This document shows, in pieces, positions 5,769-14,600 of a stretch of DNA of 15,634 nucleotides. Below the pieces are notes generated by a model, which was given only the letters and a program-made list of their open reading frames with translations, was not told the origin of the DNA and searched no databases. This stretch comes from Acholeplasma sp. CAG:878 (GTDB lineage Bacteria > Bacillota_I > Bacilli_A > RF39 > UBA660). The position numbers and the translations under genes are program-made. The stretch lies in contig HF989924.1 of the NCBI GenBank assembly GCA_000432255.1, forward strand, positions 57,594-73,227. Reading direction: 5' to 3'. Within the stretch, counting starts at the first letter, position 1, and each line of letters begins with the position of its first letter.

Positions 5769-6266
5769 ATGGCAAATCAAAAAATAATTGAACAAAAACA
5801 AAATGTTGTTAATGAAATTTCTGATAAAATTAAAAACTCAAGTTCAGTTGTATGGTTTGAATATCAAGGATTAACCGTATCTGAAACAAATGAATTAAGA
5901 AGATTGTTAAGAGAAACTGATTCAGATTTCAAAGTTTACAAAAATACATTAGTAACAAGAGCATTAAAAGATTTAGAAATTGAACTTAACGAAACACTAG
6001 AAGGACCTAAAGCTATTGCTTTTGGTAAGGATGCTGTTGCCCCTATCAAAACTCTTAGTGATTTTTCAAAAAAACATCAAGCTTTGGAACTTAAAGTTGG
6101 AATTGTCGATGGCGAAGTAGCAAATATCGACACATTAAAACAATTAGCAACTATCCCATCAAGAGAAGGATTACTTACAATGGTGGCATCTGGTATGCTT
6201 GGAATTGTTAGAGATTTTGCAATTTGTTTAGATTTACATAGTAAAAATTTAGAAGGAGGAGAATAA
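5769..6266 (+). CDS. rplJ: 50S ribosomal protein L10
   Basis: L10 anchors the L7/L12 dimers to 23S rRNA and serves as the operon's regulator. The start is the ATG at 5769, giving 165 aa and the normal beginning MANQKIIEQKQNVVNEI. AAGGAGGTG (5756-5764) stands 4 bases before it. A TTG at 5742 in the same frame is rejected because it would translate the Shine-Dalgarno itself. Conserved rRNA-binding elements are VVWFEYQGLTVSETNELR and VYKNTLVTRAL in the first 70 residues. GPKAIAFG follows, and a C-terminal helix (about 135-165) is the L7/L12 docking site. Its last codons contain the ribosome binding site of rplL, one base away. Confidence 0.96.
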   Translation: MANQKIIEQKQNVVNEISDKIKNSSSVVWFEYQGLTVSETNELRRLLRETDSDFKVYKNTLVTRALKDLEIELNETLEGPKAIAFGKDAVAPIKTLSDFSKKHQALELKVGIVDGEVANIDTLKQLATIPSREGLLTMVASGMLGIVRDFAICLDLHSKNLEGGE

Positions 6267-6267
6267 T

Positions 6268-6636
6268 ATGGCAAAATTAAGTGCAAAAGAAATTATTGAT
6301 TCATTAAAAGAAATGACACTTTTAGAAATCAAAGAAGTAGTAGATTTAATGAAGGAGGAATTTGGTGTTGATCCAAGTGCTGTAGCTGTAGCCGCTGCAC
6401 CAGTTGCTGAAGCTGCAAATGAAGGACCAAGTACAGTTACTGTTACATTAACAGCTGCTGGTGCTAACAAAATCGCTGTTATCAAATTAATCCGTGATAT
6501 TACAGGATTAGGACTAAAAGAAGCTAAAGATATTGCTGATAACGGTGGAGCTGTTAAAGAAAATGTTTCTGCTGACGAAGGAAATCAATTAAAAGCACAA
6601 TTCGAAGAAGCAGGCGCAACTGTAGAATTAAAATAA
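6268..6636 (+). CDS. rplL: 50S ribosomal protein L7/L12
   Basis: The multi-copy stalk protein that recruits translation factors. The N-terminal dimerisation and L10-binding domain (1-35) reads LSAKEIIDSLKEMTLLEIKE. An alanine-rich hinge (about 38-52, VAVAAAPVAEAA) follows. The C-terminal factor-binding domain (53-122) has NKIAVIKLIRDITGLGLKEA, the conserved factor-contact helix. The 122-aa length is normal. GAAGGAGGAG at the end of rplJ provides a very strong ribosome binding site, consistent with the higher dose of L7/L12 needed. A strong terminator follows. Confidence 0.97.
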   Translation: MAKLSAKEIIDSLKEMTLLEIKEVVDLMKEEFGVDPSAVAVAAAPVAEAANEGPSTVTVTLTAAGANKIAVIKLIRDITGLGLKEAKDIADNGGAVKENVSADEGNQLKAQFEEAGATVELK

Positions 6637-6650
6637 TTAATTTATAATAA

Positions 6651-6695
6651 TATTTAGCCTATACTAAAATTTAGTATGGGCTTAATGCGTTTTTA
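6651..6695 (+). terminator. Rho-independent terminator after rplL
   Basis: A 13-bp stem AGCCTATACTAAA (6656-6668)/TTTAGTATGGGCT (6670-6682) with one G-U extends outward past a T-T mismatch (TATT/AATG) and is followed by TTTTT (6690-6694). It should separate rplJL from the genes downstream, with some readthrough. Confidence 0.8.
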
Positions 6696-6712
6696 AATGT
6701 AGAGGGATTTTT

Positions 6713-7189
6713 ATGAGAAATTTAAAAATAAATAAACGGTTAATAGCTAGTTTATTATCAGTAACTCTTGTGACTTCGATGTGTGGTTGTGCTGTTTCTA
6801 GCAATACAGGATTTGAATACGAGATTGTTGAAGAACAAAATGAACTTACTGGTAATATTTCATATGAAGATGCATGTGATATAAAAGTTTTAGTAGTTCA
6901 TGTTTCAACTACGAATACTGATAGTATATATTTTGCAAAAGAAATAAATTTTACAGATTTTAATGATGAAAAAACATTAAGATATTATGATGTATTTACT
7001 GATTCTTGTATTTATAATGACAAAATTGATTTGAACACAAATATAGTTACTAAAGTTAATTTAAAAGATTATTTAGTTGGTTTAAATAAAATTCAAACAA
7101 ATTATAGTGTAAAAGATTTAAAAGAATTAGAACAAATTGTTAAAGGTTTTTATAAAGAAAATTCCAAAACATTAGTTAAGGGAGAATAA
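6713..7189 (+). CDS. Unrecognised putative lipoprotein
   Basis: A 158-aa protein of no family I recognise. The N-terminus is a signal peptide: basic RNLKINKR (2-9), a hydrophobic stretch (10-22), then SMCGCAV. There Met-Cys-Gly-Cys (23-26) is a plausible but non-standard lipobox (Met at -3 rather than Leu), with Cys26 as the lipidated residue. The mature part is acidic (EYEIVEEQNELTG) with alternating predicted strands and helices and no membrane segment. GAGGG lies upstream of the ATG. The gene sits behind the rplL terminator and no good promoter was found for it; a lone TATAAT at 6643-6648 lacks a -35. It is one base from the next small exported-protein gene and stands in a spot normally empty in this locus. 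Confidence 0.8.
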   Translation: MRNLKINKRLIASLLSVTLVTSMCGCAVSSNTGFEYEIVEEQNELTGNISYEDACDIKVLVVHVSTTNTDSIYFAKEINFTDFNDEKTLRYYDVFTDSCIYNDKIDLNTNIVTKVNLKDYLVGLNKIQTNYSVKDLKELEQIVKGFYKENSKTLVKGE

Positions 7190-7190
7190 A

Positions 7191-7343
7191 ATGAAAATTA
7201 AATTTACAAAAAAAGCATTAGCTGTTATTTTATCTTGTGTGCTTGTTGGAACAATTGGAAATAATAAAGGTAACTTTAGAGTTGCAATACCAGAAAAAAC
7301 AAAAGTAGAAAAACATTTAACTTTTAAAAGAGTTAAGAAGTGA
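7191..7343 (+). CDS. Unrecognised 50-aa exported or membrane peptide
   Basis: ATG AAA ATT AAA ... TGA, 50 codons. It starts one base after the lipoprotein stop and has GGGAGA (7180-7185) as ribosome binding site inside the preceding gene. KIKFTKKALAVILSCVLVG (2-20) is a clear signal peptide or membrane anchor. ILSC could be a weak lipobox (Cys16). The remainder (21-50) is short and basic, ending TFKRVKK. Its N-terminus resembles that of the preceding lipoprotein (a K/R-rich start followed by a similar hydrophobic core), so the two may be related or one may be a shortened copy. It ends 6 bases before the methyltransferase start. Function unknown. Confidence 0.6.
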   Translation: MKIKFTKKALAVILSCVLVGTIGNNKGNFRVAIPEKTKVEKHLTFKRVKK

Positions 7344-7349
7344 TATTTT

Positions 7350-7934
7350 ATGAGTTATTATTTCAGCAATGATAATACTGTTAAAAGTGAAGTGAAAAAA
7401 ATAAATGTTAAAATAAATAACATTTCATATTCCTTTTACACTGATAATGGAGTTTTTTCTAAAAAAGGATTAGATTTTGGAACAAGAACTCTTTTAGAAA
7501 GTATTCCGAATCTAGAAGGTGATATTCTAGATTTAGGTTGTGGATATGGTCCAATTGGAATATATTTAGCTAAATCTGGAAATGTTGATATGGTTGATAT
7601 AAACAAAAGAAGTATGGATTTAGCCATAAAAAACAGTGAACTTAACAATGTTAAGGTTAACGTATTTGAAAGTGATGGATTTAAAAACATAACTAAAAAA
7701 TATGATTATATTGTAACTAATCCACCGATTAGAGTAGGTAAAAATAAATTATATGAATTGCTATTTGAAGCAAAAAAACATTTAAAAGACAATGGTATTA
7801 TGTATTTAGTCGTAAATAAAGACCAAGGCGCTAAAAGTATATTAAAAGATTTAAATAATAAGTATGAAGCAAATGTTATAAATAAAAATAAAGGTTTTTA
7901 TATAATTGAAGCAAAAAACAGCAAAAAACTTTAA
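7350..7934 (+). CDS. Class I methyltransferase, RsmC-like (YbxB)
   Basis: An S-adenosylmethionine-dependent methyltransferase homologous to Bacillus YbxB, which also lies between rplL and rpoB. It matches the catalytic half of RsmC, which in E. coli methylates guanine N2 in 16S rRNA; the substrate of the YbxB group is not settled. Motif I is DLGCGYGPIG (61-70) and the acidic residue at the end of the second strand is Asp83. Motif IV is NPPIR (124-128), the NPPF-like catalytic loop of amino-group methylases. A family feature at the N-terminus is HYYS-like SYYFS (2-6), then YSFYTDNGVFSKKGLDFGT. The 194-aa length fits. The ribosome binding site is weak (AAGAAGTGA), suggesting coupling to the 50-aa ORF just upstream. 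Confidence 0.88.
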   Translation: MSYYFSNDNTVKSEVKKINVKINNISYSFYTDNGVFSKKGLDFGTRTLLESIPNLEGDILDLGCGYGPIGIYLAKSGNVDMVDINKRSMDLAIKNSELNNVKVNVFESDGFKNITKKYDYIVTNPPIRVGKNKLYELLFEAKKHLKDNGIMYLVVNKDQGAKSILKDLNNKYEANVINKNKGFYIIEAKNSKKL

Positions 7935-7940
7935 AACCAA

Positions 7941-7969
7941 TTGACATATTGTGGTATTTCTGATAAAAT
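7941..7969 (+). promoter_or_regulatory. Sigma-A promoter for rpoB-rpoC
   Basis: TTGACA (7941-7946), a 17-base spacer and TAAAAT (7964-7969), in the 92-base gap behind the methyltransferase. The start site should lie near 7976. Confidence 0.82.
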
Positions 7970-7985
7970 TATAAATTGGTAGCAT

Positions 7986-8000
7986 GTCCTTTTTTAGGAC
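7986..8000 (+). other. Stem-loop in the rpoB 5' leader
   Basis: GTCCT (7986-7990)/AGGAC (7996-8000) with a TTTTT loop, about 10 bases from the predicted 5' end. It may stabilise the mRNA. It has no U-run after it, so it is not a terminator. Confidence 0.4.
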
Positions 8001-8026
8001 TTAAAATAGGTTATAGGGGTGATTAA

Positions 8027-11000
8027 GTGGCATACACAATCAAAAAATACGGCGATTATCGTGAAAGAAGAAATTATGCTAAAACAAAAAATGCAATTGA
8101 ACTTTCTAATCTATTAGAAATTCAAAAAAAATCTTATGATTGGTTTATAACCGAAGGAATCAAAGAAGTTTTTGAGGATATTTTTCCAGTAGAAAGTTTT
8201 ACTGGAAATTTGTCATTGGAATTTGGTGACTATAGTTTTGATAAACCAAGATATTCAATTAAAGGTTGCAAAGAAAGATATGCAACTTATGCAGCACCAT
8301 TAAAAGTACAAGCAAGATTATTTAATGGAGAAACAGGGGAAGTTAAAGAACAAGAAATATTTTTAGGTGATATGCCTATTATGACAGATACAGGTACATT
8401 TGTTATAAATGGAGCAGAACGTGTTATCGTATCACAATTAGTTCGTTCACCAAGTGTTTATTTTGGAAAAGAAGTAGACAAAAAAAATGGAAAAGTTAGT
8501 ATTGCTTCGCAAATTATACCAACTCGTGGTACTTGGTTAGAGTATGAAGTTGATGCTAGAGATGTTATTTATGTTAGAATCGACAGAACTAGAAAAGTAC
8601 CTATTACAACTCTTTTAAGAGCAATCGGATTAAATAGTGATGAAGATATTATTTCATTATATGGTGAGAATGAATTACTATTAAAAACTATTGAAAAAGA
8701 TGCTAATAAAAATACTGATGAATCATTAATTGATATTCATTCTAAATTAAGACCAGGTGAACCATCAACACTTGATAGTGCTAAAAATCAATTAATTACA
8801 AGATTTTTTGATGCTTTTAGATATGATTTAGCTAAAGTTGGTAGATATAAATACAATAAAAAATTAAATGTAATTGATAGATTATTAGATTGTACTTTAG
8901 CTGAAGATATTAAAGTAGGTAACACTATAATTCCTAAAGATACACTAGTAACTAAAGAAGTATTAGAACAATTAAAAGAAGTATTTGCTAATGGTTATGG
9001 AATTGTTGAGGTACCTGTTAATGAAGAGTTGGATACTTATAATAAAGTACAAATAGTTAAAGTATATAGTAAAAAAGATAAAACAAAAGTAGTTAAAATT
9101 ATTGGTAATGACCAATCAATTGATGTTAAGAGATTAACTATTTCTGATATTTACGCATCGGTATCTTACTATTTAAATTTATTTGATGGAATTGGTTCAT
9201 TTGATGAAATCGACCATTTATCAAATAGACGTGTAAGACAGGTTGGTGAACTATTACAAAATCAATTCAGAATTGGTATTTCAAGAATTGAGCGTGTAAT
9301 TAGAGATAGAATGAGTACTCAAGAAGTAGATGAAGTGACTCCTAAATCTTTAATTAATATAAGGCCTCTAACAGCAGCAATTAAAGAATTTTTTGGTTCT
9401 TCTCAGTTATCACAATTTATGGACCAAACTAACCCAATTGCTGAGTTAGCTAACAAACGTCGTTTATCTAGTTTAGGACCTGGTGGTTTGTCTCGTGATA
9501 GAGCAGGAATGGATGTTCGTGATGTTAATCCATCACATTATGGTAGATTATGTCCAATCGAATCTCCAGAAGGACCAAACATTGGACTTATTACAGCTTT
9601 AGCTTCTTATGCTAAAGTAAACGATTATGGTTTTATTATGACACCATATCGTAAGGTAGTTGATGGTGTATTAACTGATGAAATAACTTATATGACTGCT
9701 GATGAAGAATTAGATTATCATATTTCTCAAGCAGCAATTAAATTGGATTCTAATAATCATATAATTGAGGAGCGAGTTCCTGTTCGTTATAGAGGAGATA
9801 ATATATTTATCGAATCAAATAAAGTTGATTATATGGACGTGTCACCACAACAAGTTATATCAATTACAACAAGTGGTATTCCATTCTTGGAACACGATGA
9901 TGGTAAAAGAGCGTTGATGGGTTCAAACATGCAACGTCAAGCAATTCCATTATTAAAAGTAGAAGCTCCATTAGTAGGAACTGGAATCGAAGCAATATCT
10001 GCTCGTGATTCTGGTGCAGTTGTTATATCAAATTCTGATGGTGTAGTTGATTATGTTGATGGTAAAAAAATAGTAATTAAAACAAAAGGTGGAAAAGAAA
10101 CATATTACTTAAACGGATTTGAAAGAAGTAATGCTGGTACTTGTTACCACCAAACACCAATTGTAAGATGTGGTGATAAAGTAAGTAAAGGGCAAGTAAT
10201 TGGTGATGGACCATCTACTGATAAAGGTGAGATGGCATTAGGTAGAAATGTTACAGTAGCATTCATGAACTTTAATGGTTATAACTACGAGGATGCTGTA
10301 ATACTAAATGAAAGATTAGTTAGCGATGATGTTTATACATCAATTCATATTGAAGATTATCAAATTGAATGTCGTGATACTAAACTAGGTCCAGAAGAAT
10401 TTACTAGAGATATTCCAAATGTAGGTGAAGATGCTCGTAAAAACTTAGATGAAAATGGTATTATTAGAATTGGTACAGTTGTTAAAGATGATGATATCTT
10501 AGTTGGTAAAGTAACTCCAAAAGGTATGGCTGAATTAACAAGTGAAGAAAAATTATTACATGCTATTTTTGGAGAAAAAACAAGAGAAGTAAGAGATACA
10601 TCACTTCGTGTTCCTCACGGAGGAGAAGGAATTGTTCATGATATTAAAATCTTTACTAAGGAAGATACTGATGAACTTCCAGCAGGTGTTTCTAAAATGG
10701 TCAGAGTATATATTGCTCAAAAAAGAAAAATATCAGTCGGAGATAAAATGGCTGGTAGACATGGTAACAAAGGTGTTATATCATTAATTTTACCAAAAGA
10801 GGATATGCCTTATACAAAAGATGGTCGTCCAATCGATATATTACTTAACCCACTTGGAGTCCCATCTCGTATGAACATTGGACAAATTCTTGAAATGCAT
10901 TTAGGTGCGGCAGCTAAGAATTTAAATATTCATGTTGCAACTCCAGCGTTTGATGGTGCTACTAGAGAAGAGATTGTTGATGCTTTGAAAGAAGCAGGAT

Positions 11001-11632
11001 TAGATGAAGATGGAAAAACAATTTTATACGATGGTAGAACTGGTGAACCTTTTGATAATCGTATTTCAGTTGGTGTTATGTACATGATTAAATTACACCA
11101 CATGGTAGATGATAAATTACATGCTAGATCAACAGGACCATACAGTTTAGTTACACAACAACCACTTGGAGGAAAAGCTCAATTTGGTGGCCAAAGATTT
11201 GGAGAAATGGAAGTTTGGGCACTTTATGCTTATGGTGCTGCTCATGTATTACAAGAAATGATGACTACTAAATCAGATGATGTTGTTGGTCGTGTTAAGG
11301 TGTATGAAGCACTTGTTAAAGGCGAACCACTTCCAGCAAGTGGACTACCTGAAAGTTTTAAAGTTTTAATTAAAGAATTCCAAGCATTAGGTTTAGATAT
11401 AACAGTTAAATTGGAAGATGGCACATTTGCTGAATTGAAAGATTTAGAAAGTGAAGATCAGGAAGGATTACTTCCAGCTCCAGATTTTGTCACTGAAGAA
11501 ACTAATGAAAATTTATCGTTTGACGATAATGAAGATTTTGATGAAGAAGATGGGTTTGAAGATGAAGACTTTGATTCAATGGAAATAGAAGAAGATTTTG
11601 ATGAAGATGATTTTAAGGAAGGTGATTTTTAA
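8027..11632 (+). CDS. rpoB: RNA polymerase beta subunit
   Basis: The 1201-aa beta subunit forms half of the active-site cleft. The GTG start at 8027 follows TAGGGGTGAT (8014-8023) and gives MAYTIKKYGDYRERR. Seen in order: the lobe/protrusion region; the rifamycin-binding cluster GSSQLSQFMDQTNP (457-470) and KRRLSSLGPGGLSRDRAG (477-494); IESPEGPNIGLI; MGSNMQRQAIPLL; NGYNYEDAVILNERL; the active-site segment GDKMAGRHGNKG (905-916, with Lys907); and PLGGKAQFGGQRFGEMEVWA near the C-terminus. Residue 476 is Asn where E. coli has His526. The last 42 residues are a highly acidic, Phe-punctuated tail (24 Asp/Glu). The stop overlaps the rpoC ATG as TAATG, which keeps beta and beta' in equal amounts. 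Confidence 0.98.
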   Translation: MAYTIKKYGDYRERRNYAKTKNAIELSNLLEIQKKSYDWFITEGIKEVFEDIFPVESFTGNLSLEFGDYSFDKPRYSIKGCKERYATYAAPLKVQARLFNGETGEVKEQEIFLGDMPIMTDTGTFVINGAERVIVSQLVRSPSVYFGKEVDKKNGKVSIASQIIPTRGTWLEYEVDARDVIYVRIDRTRKVPITTLLRAIGLNSDEDIISLYGENELLLKTIEKDANKNTDESLIDIHSKLRPGEPSTLDSAKNQLITRFFDAFRYDLAKVGRYKYNKKLNVIDRLLDCTLAEDIKVGNTIIPKDTLVTKEVLEQLKEVFANGYGIVEVPVNEELDTYNKVQIVKVYSKKDKTKVVKIIGNDQSIDVKRLTISDIYASVSYYLNLFDGIGSFDEIDHLSNRRVRQVGELLQNQFRIGISRIERVIRDRMSTQEVDEVTPKSLINIRPLTAAIKEFFGSSQLSQFMDQTNPIAELANKRRLSSLGPGGLSRDRAGMDVRDVNPSHYGRLCPIESPEGPNIGLITALASYAKVNDYGFIMTPYRKVVDGVLTDEITYMTADEELDYHISQAAIKLDSNNHIIEERVPVRYRGDNIFIESNKVDYMDVSPQQVISITTSGIPFLEHDDGKRALMGSNMQRQAIPLLKVEAPLVGTGIEAISARDSGAVVISNSDGVVDYVDGKKIVIKTKGGKETYYLNGFERSNAGTCYHQTPIVRCGDKVSKGQVIGDGPSTDKGEMALGRNVTVAFMNFNGYNYEDAVILNERLVSDDVYTSIHIEDYQIECRDTKLGPEEFTRDIPNVGEDARKNLDENGIIRIGTVVKDDDILVGKVTPKGMAELTSEEKLLHAIFGEKTREVRDTSLRVPHGGEGIVHDIKIFTKEDTDELPAGVSKMVRVYIAQKRKISVGDKMAGRHGNKGVISLILPKEDMPYTKDGRPIDILLNPLGVPSRMNIGQILEMHLGAAAKNLNIHVATPAFDGATREEIVDALKEAGLDEDGKTILYDGRTGEPFDNRISVGVMYMIKLHHMVDDKLHARSTGPYSLVTQQPLGGKAQFGGQRFGEMEVWALYAYGAAHVLQEMMTTKSDDVVGRVKVYEALVKGEPLPASGLPESFKVLIKEFQALGLDITVKLEDGTFAELKDLESEDQEGLLPAPDFVTEETNENLSFDDNEDFDEEDGFEDEDFDSMEIEEDFDEDDFKEGDF

Positions 11633-14600
11633 TGAATATCAATGATTTTGAAGGTTTAAGAATTGGTATTGCTTCACCTGAAAAAATTCGTTCATGGTCT
11701 TATGGTGAGGTAAAGAAAGCAGAAACAATTAATTATCGTACTTTAAAACCAGAACGTGATGGACTATATTGTGAAAAAATATTTGGTCCAACAAAAGATT
11801 TTGAATGTTCTTGTGGTAAATATAAACGTTTACGTTACAAAAATATTGTTTGTGATAGATGTGGCGTTGAAGTTACAAGAAGCAAGGTAAGAAGAGAGAG
11901 GATGGGGCATATCGAACTTGCCTCTCCAGTATCTCATATTTGGTTTTTCAAAGGTGTTCCATCAAGAATAGGCTTAGTTCTTGATATGTCACCAAGAGAC
12001 CTAGAAGAGGTATTATACTTTGTAAGTTATGTTGTATTAGACCCAGGTAGTGCTCCATTAGAAAAGAAACAAACTATTTCTGATAAAGAATACCGTGCTT
12101 ATTATGAAAAATATGGTAATTCATTTAGAGTAGGCATGGGTGCTGAAGCAATTAAAGAATTATTAAAACAAGTTGACTTGGAAAAAGAAGTTTCTGAAAT
12201 TAAAGAAGAAATTGATGAAATAAAAGATGCAACAAGCCAAAAAAGAATTCGCTTAGTTAAAAGATTAGATGTTTTAAATGCTTTTCTAGAATCTGGAAAT
12301 AAACCTGAGTGGATGATTATGGATGTTATTCCTGTAATCCCACCAGATTTAAGACCAATGATTCAATTAGATGGTGGTAGATTTGCTACATCTGATTTAA
12401 ATGATTTATATAGAAGAGTTATTAATCGTAATAATCGTTTGAAAAAATTAATCGATTTGGGAGCTCCATCTATTATTATTCAAAATGAAAAACGTATGCT
12501 ACAAGAAGCAGTTGATGCACTTTTTGATAATGGTAGAAGAGGAAGAAATATAACTGGGGCTGGTAATAGACCTCTTAAATCTTTATCTAGTATGTTAAAA
12601 GGAAAACAAGGTCGTTTCCGTCAAAACTTATTAGGTAAACGTGTTGATTATTCTGGTCGTTCAGTTATCGTTGTCGGACCAAGCTTAAAAATGTATGAAT
12701 GTGGTATTCCAAAAGAAATGGCTTTGGAATTATTCAAACCACATGTAATTAATGGATTAGTTTCAAAAGAAATTGCTTCTAATATTAAATCAGCTAAGAA
12801 AATGATTGAAAACCAAGATGAAAGAGTATGGGATATCGTTGAAGAAAAAATCAGTGAACACCCTGTTATGCTAAATCGTGCCCCAACATTACATAGATTA
12901 GGTATTCAAGCATTCCAACCAAAATTAATCGAAGGTAGAAGTATAAGACTTCACCCATTAGTTTGTGCGGCTTTCAATGCTGACTTTGATGGAGACCAAA
13001 TGGCAGTTCACTTACCTATAAGTGATGAAGCTCAAGCTGAAGCAAGAATTCTTATGTTAGGTGCTAATAACATTTTGTCTCCTAAGGATGGAAAACCAAT
13101 CGTTACTCCTTCACAAGATATGGTATTAGGTAATTATTATATAACGATTGAAAAAGCTGGTTTAAAAGGAGAAGGTCGTGTATTTAAAGATTATAATGAA
13201 GCATTGATGGCTTATGAACGTCGTGAAATAACACTTCACACTCGTATAGCTATACCAGTTAAATCATTTAAATATAAAGTATTCCCTGATATTTATATGG
13301 ATAAATATTTAGTTACTACTCCAGGTAAATTGTTATTTAATGAAATTTTCCCTGATACTTTCCAATATATAAATGAAGGTAGTAGTGAAAATATTGAAAA
13401 AATTACTCCAAGTAAATATTTCTTAGATAAAGGTGTTAATATTAAAGAAGAAATTAGCAAAATGCCTTTAACTGATGCCTTTAATAAAGGTATATTAAGT
13501 AAATTGATTGCTCAGATTTATAAAAGATATCAAACAACTGAAACATCAGTTATGCTTGATAAATTAAAGGATTTAGGATTTAAATATTCTACATTATCAG
13601 GTATTTCAATTGCTATTTCTGATATTAAAGAAAGTAAAATCAAACCTGAAGTTTTAAAAGAAAGTCAAGATTTAGTTGACCAAATTAATAAACAATTTAA
13701 ACGTGGTTTGATAACTGACCAAGAAAGATACGAAAAAGTTATTGAAACTTGGACAAATGCTAAGAAGAGAATTCAAGTTGAATTAGAACAAATGGTTAAA
13801 GAAGATAGTGATAATCCAATTTCTATTATGATGATGAGTAAAGCTCGTGGTGATATTAACTCTCATACTCAATTAGTTGGTATGCGTGGATTATTCAGTA
13901 AACCAAATGGTATGTCTGAAGAGATTCCAGTTAAATCTTCGTTTAGTGAAGGTGTTACAATTAGTGAATTCTTCTTATCAACTCATGGTGCTAGAAAGGG
14001 TGCGGTTGATACAGCCCTAAAAACAGCCGATGCTGGATATTTAACAAGACGTTTAGTTGATGTCGCACAAGACATGATTGTTAAAGAAGAAGATTGTGGT
14101 ACTATGGAGGGTGTAGTAGTTGAAGCATTTATTGATGATAAAGATGGTACAGTTGTAGAAAGCTTATCTGATAGAATTATCGGTAGATATACTAATAAGA
14201 ATATTTTACACCCAGAAACAAAGGAAGTTATTGCTGAGAGAAATACTTATATTACAGAATCTTTAGCTGATAAAATTATTAAAGCGGGTATTACTAAAGT
14301 ACCTATTAGAACAGTTTTAACTTGTAAGACCGAACATGGTGTATGTCGTAGATGTTATGGTAGAAACCTTGCTACAGGTAATATTGTAGAAGTAGGAGAA
14401 GCTGTAGGTATTATGGCTGCTCAATCAATTGGTGAGCCAGGTACTCAATTAACAATGCGTACATTCAATACTGGTGGTGTTGCAGGTGATGATATCACTC
14501 AAGGTTTACCTCGTGTCCAAGAGTTATTTGAAGCTCGTAATCCAAAAGGTAAATCAACAATTTCTGAAATCAATGGTAAAGTTACTAAAATCGAAGAAGA

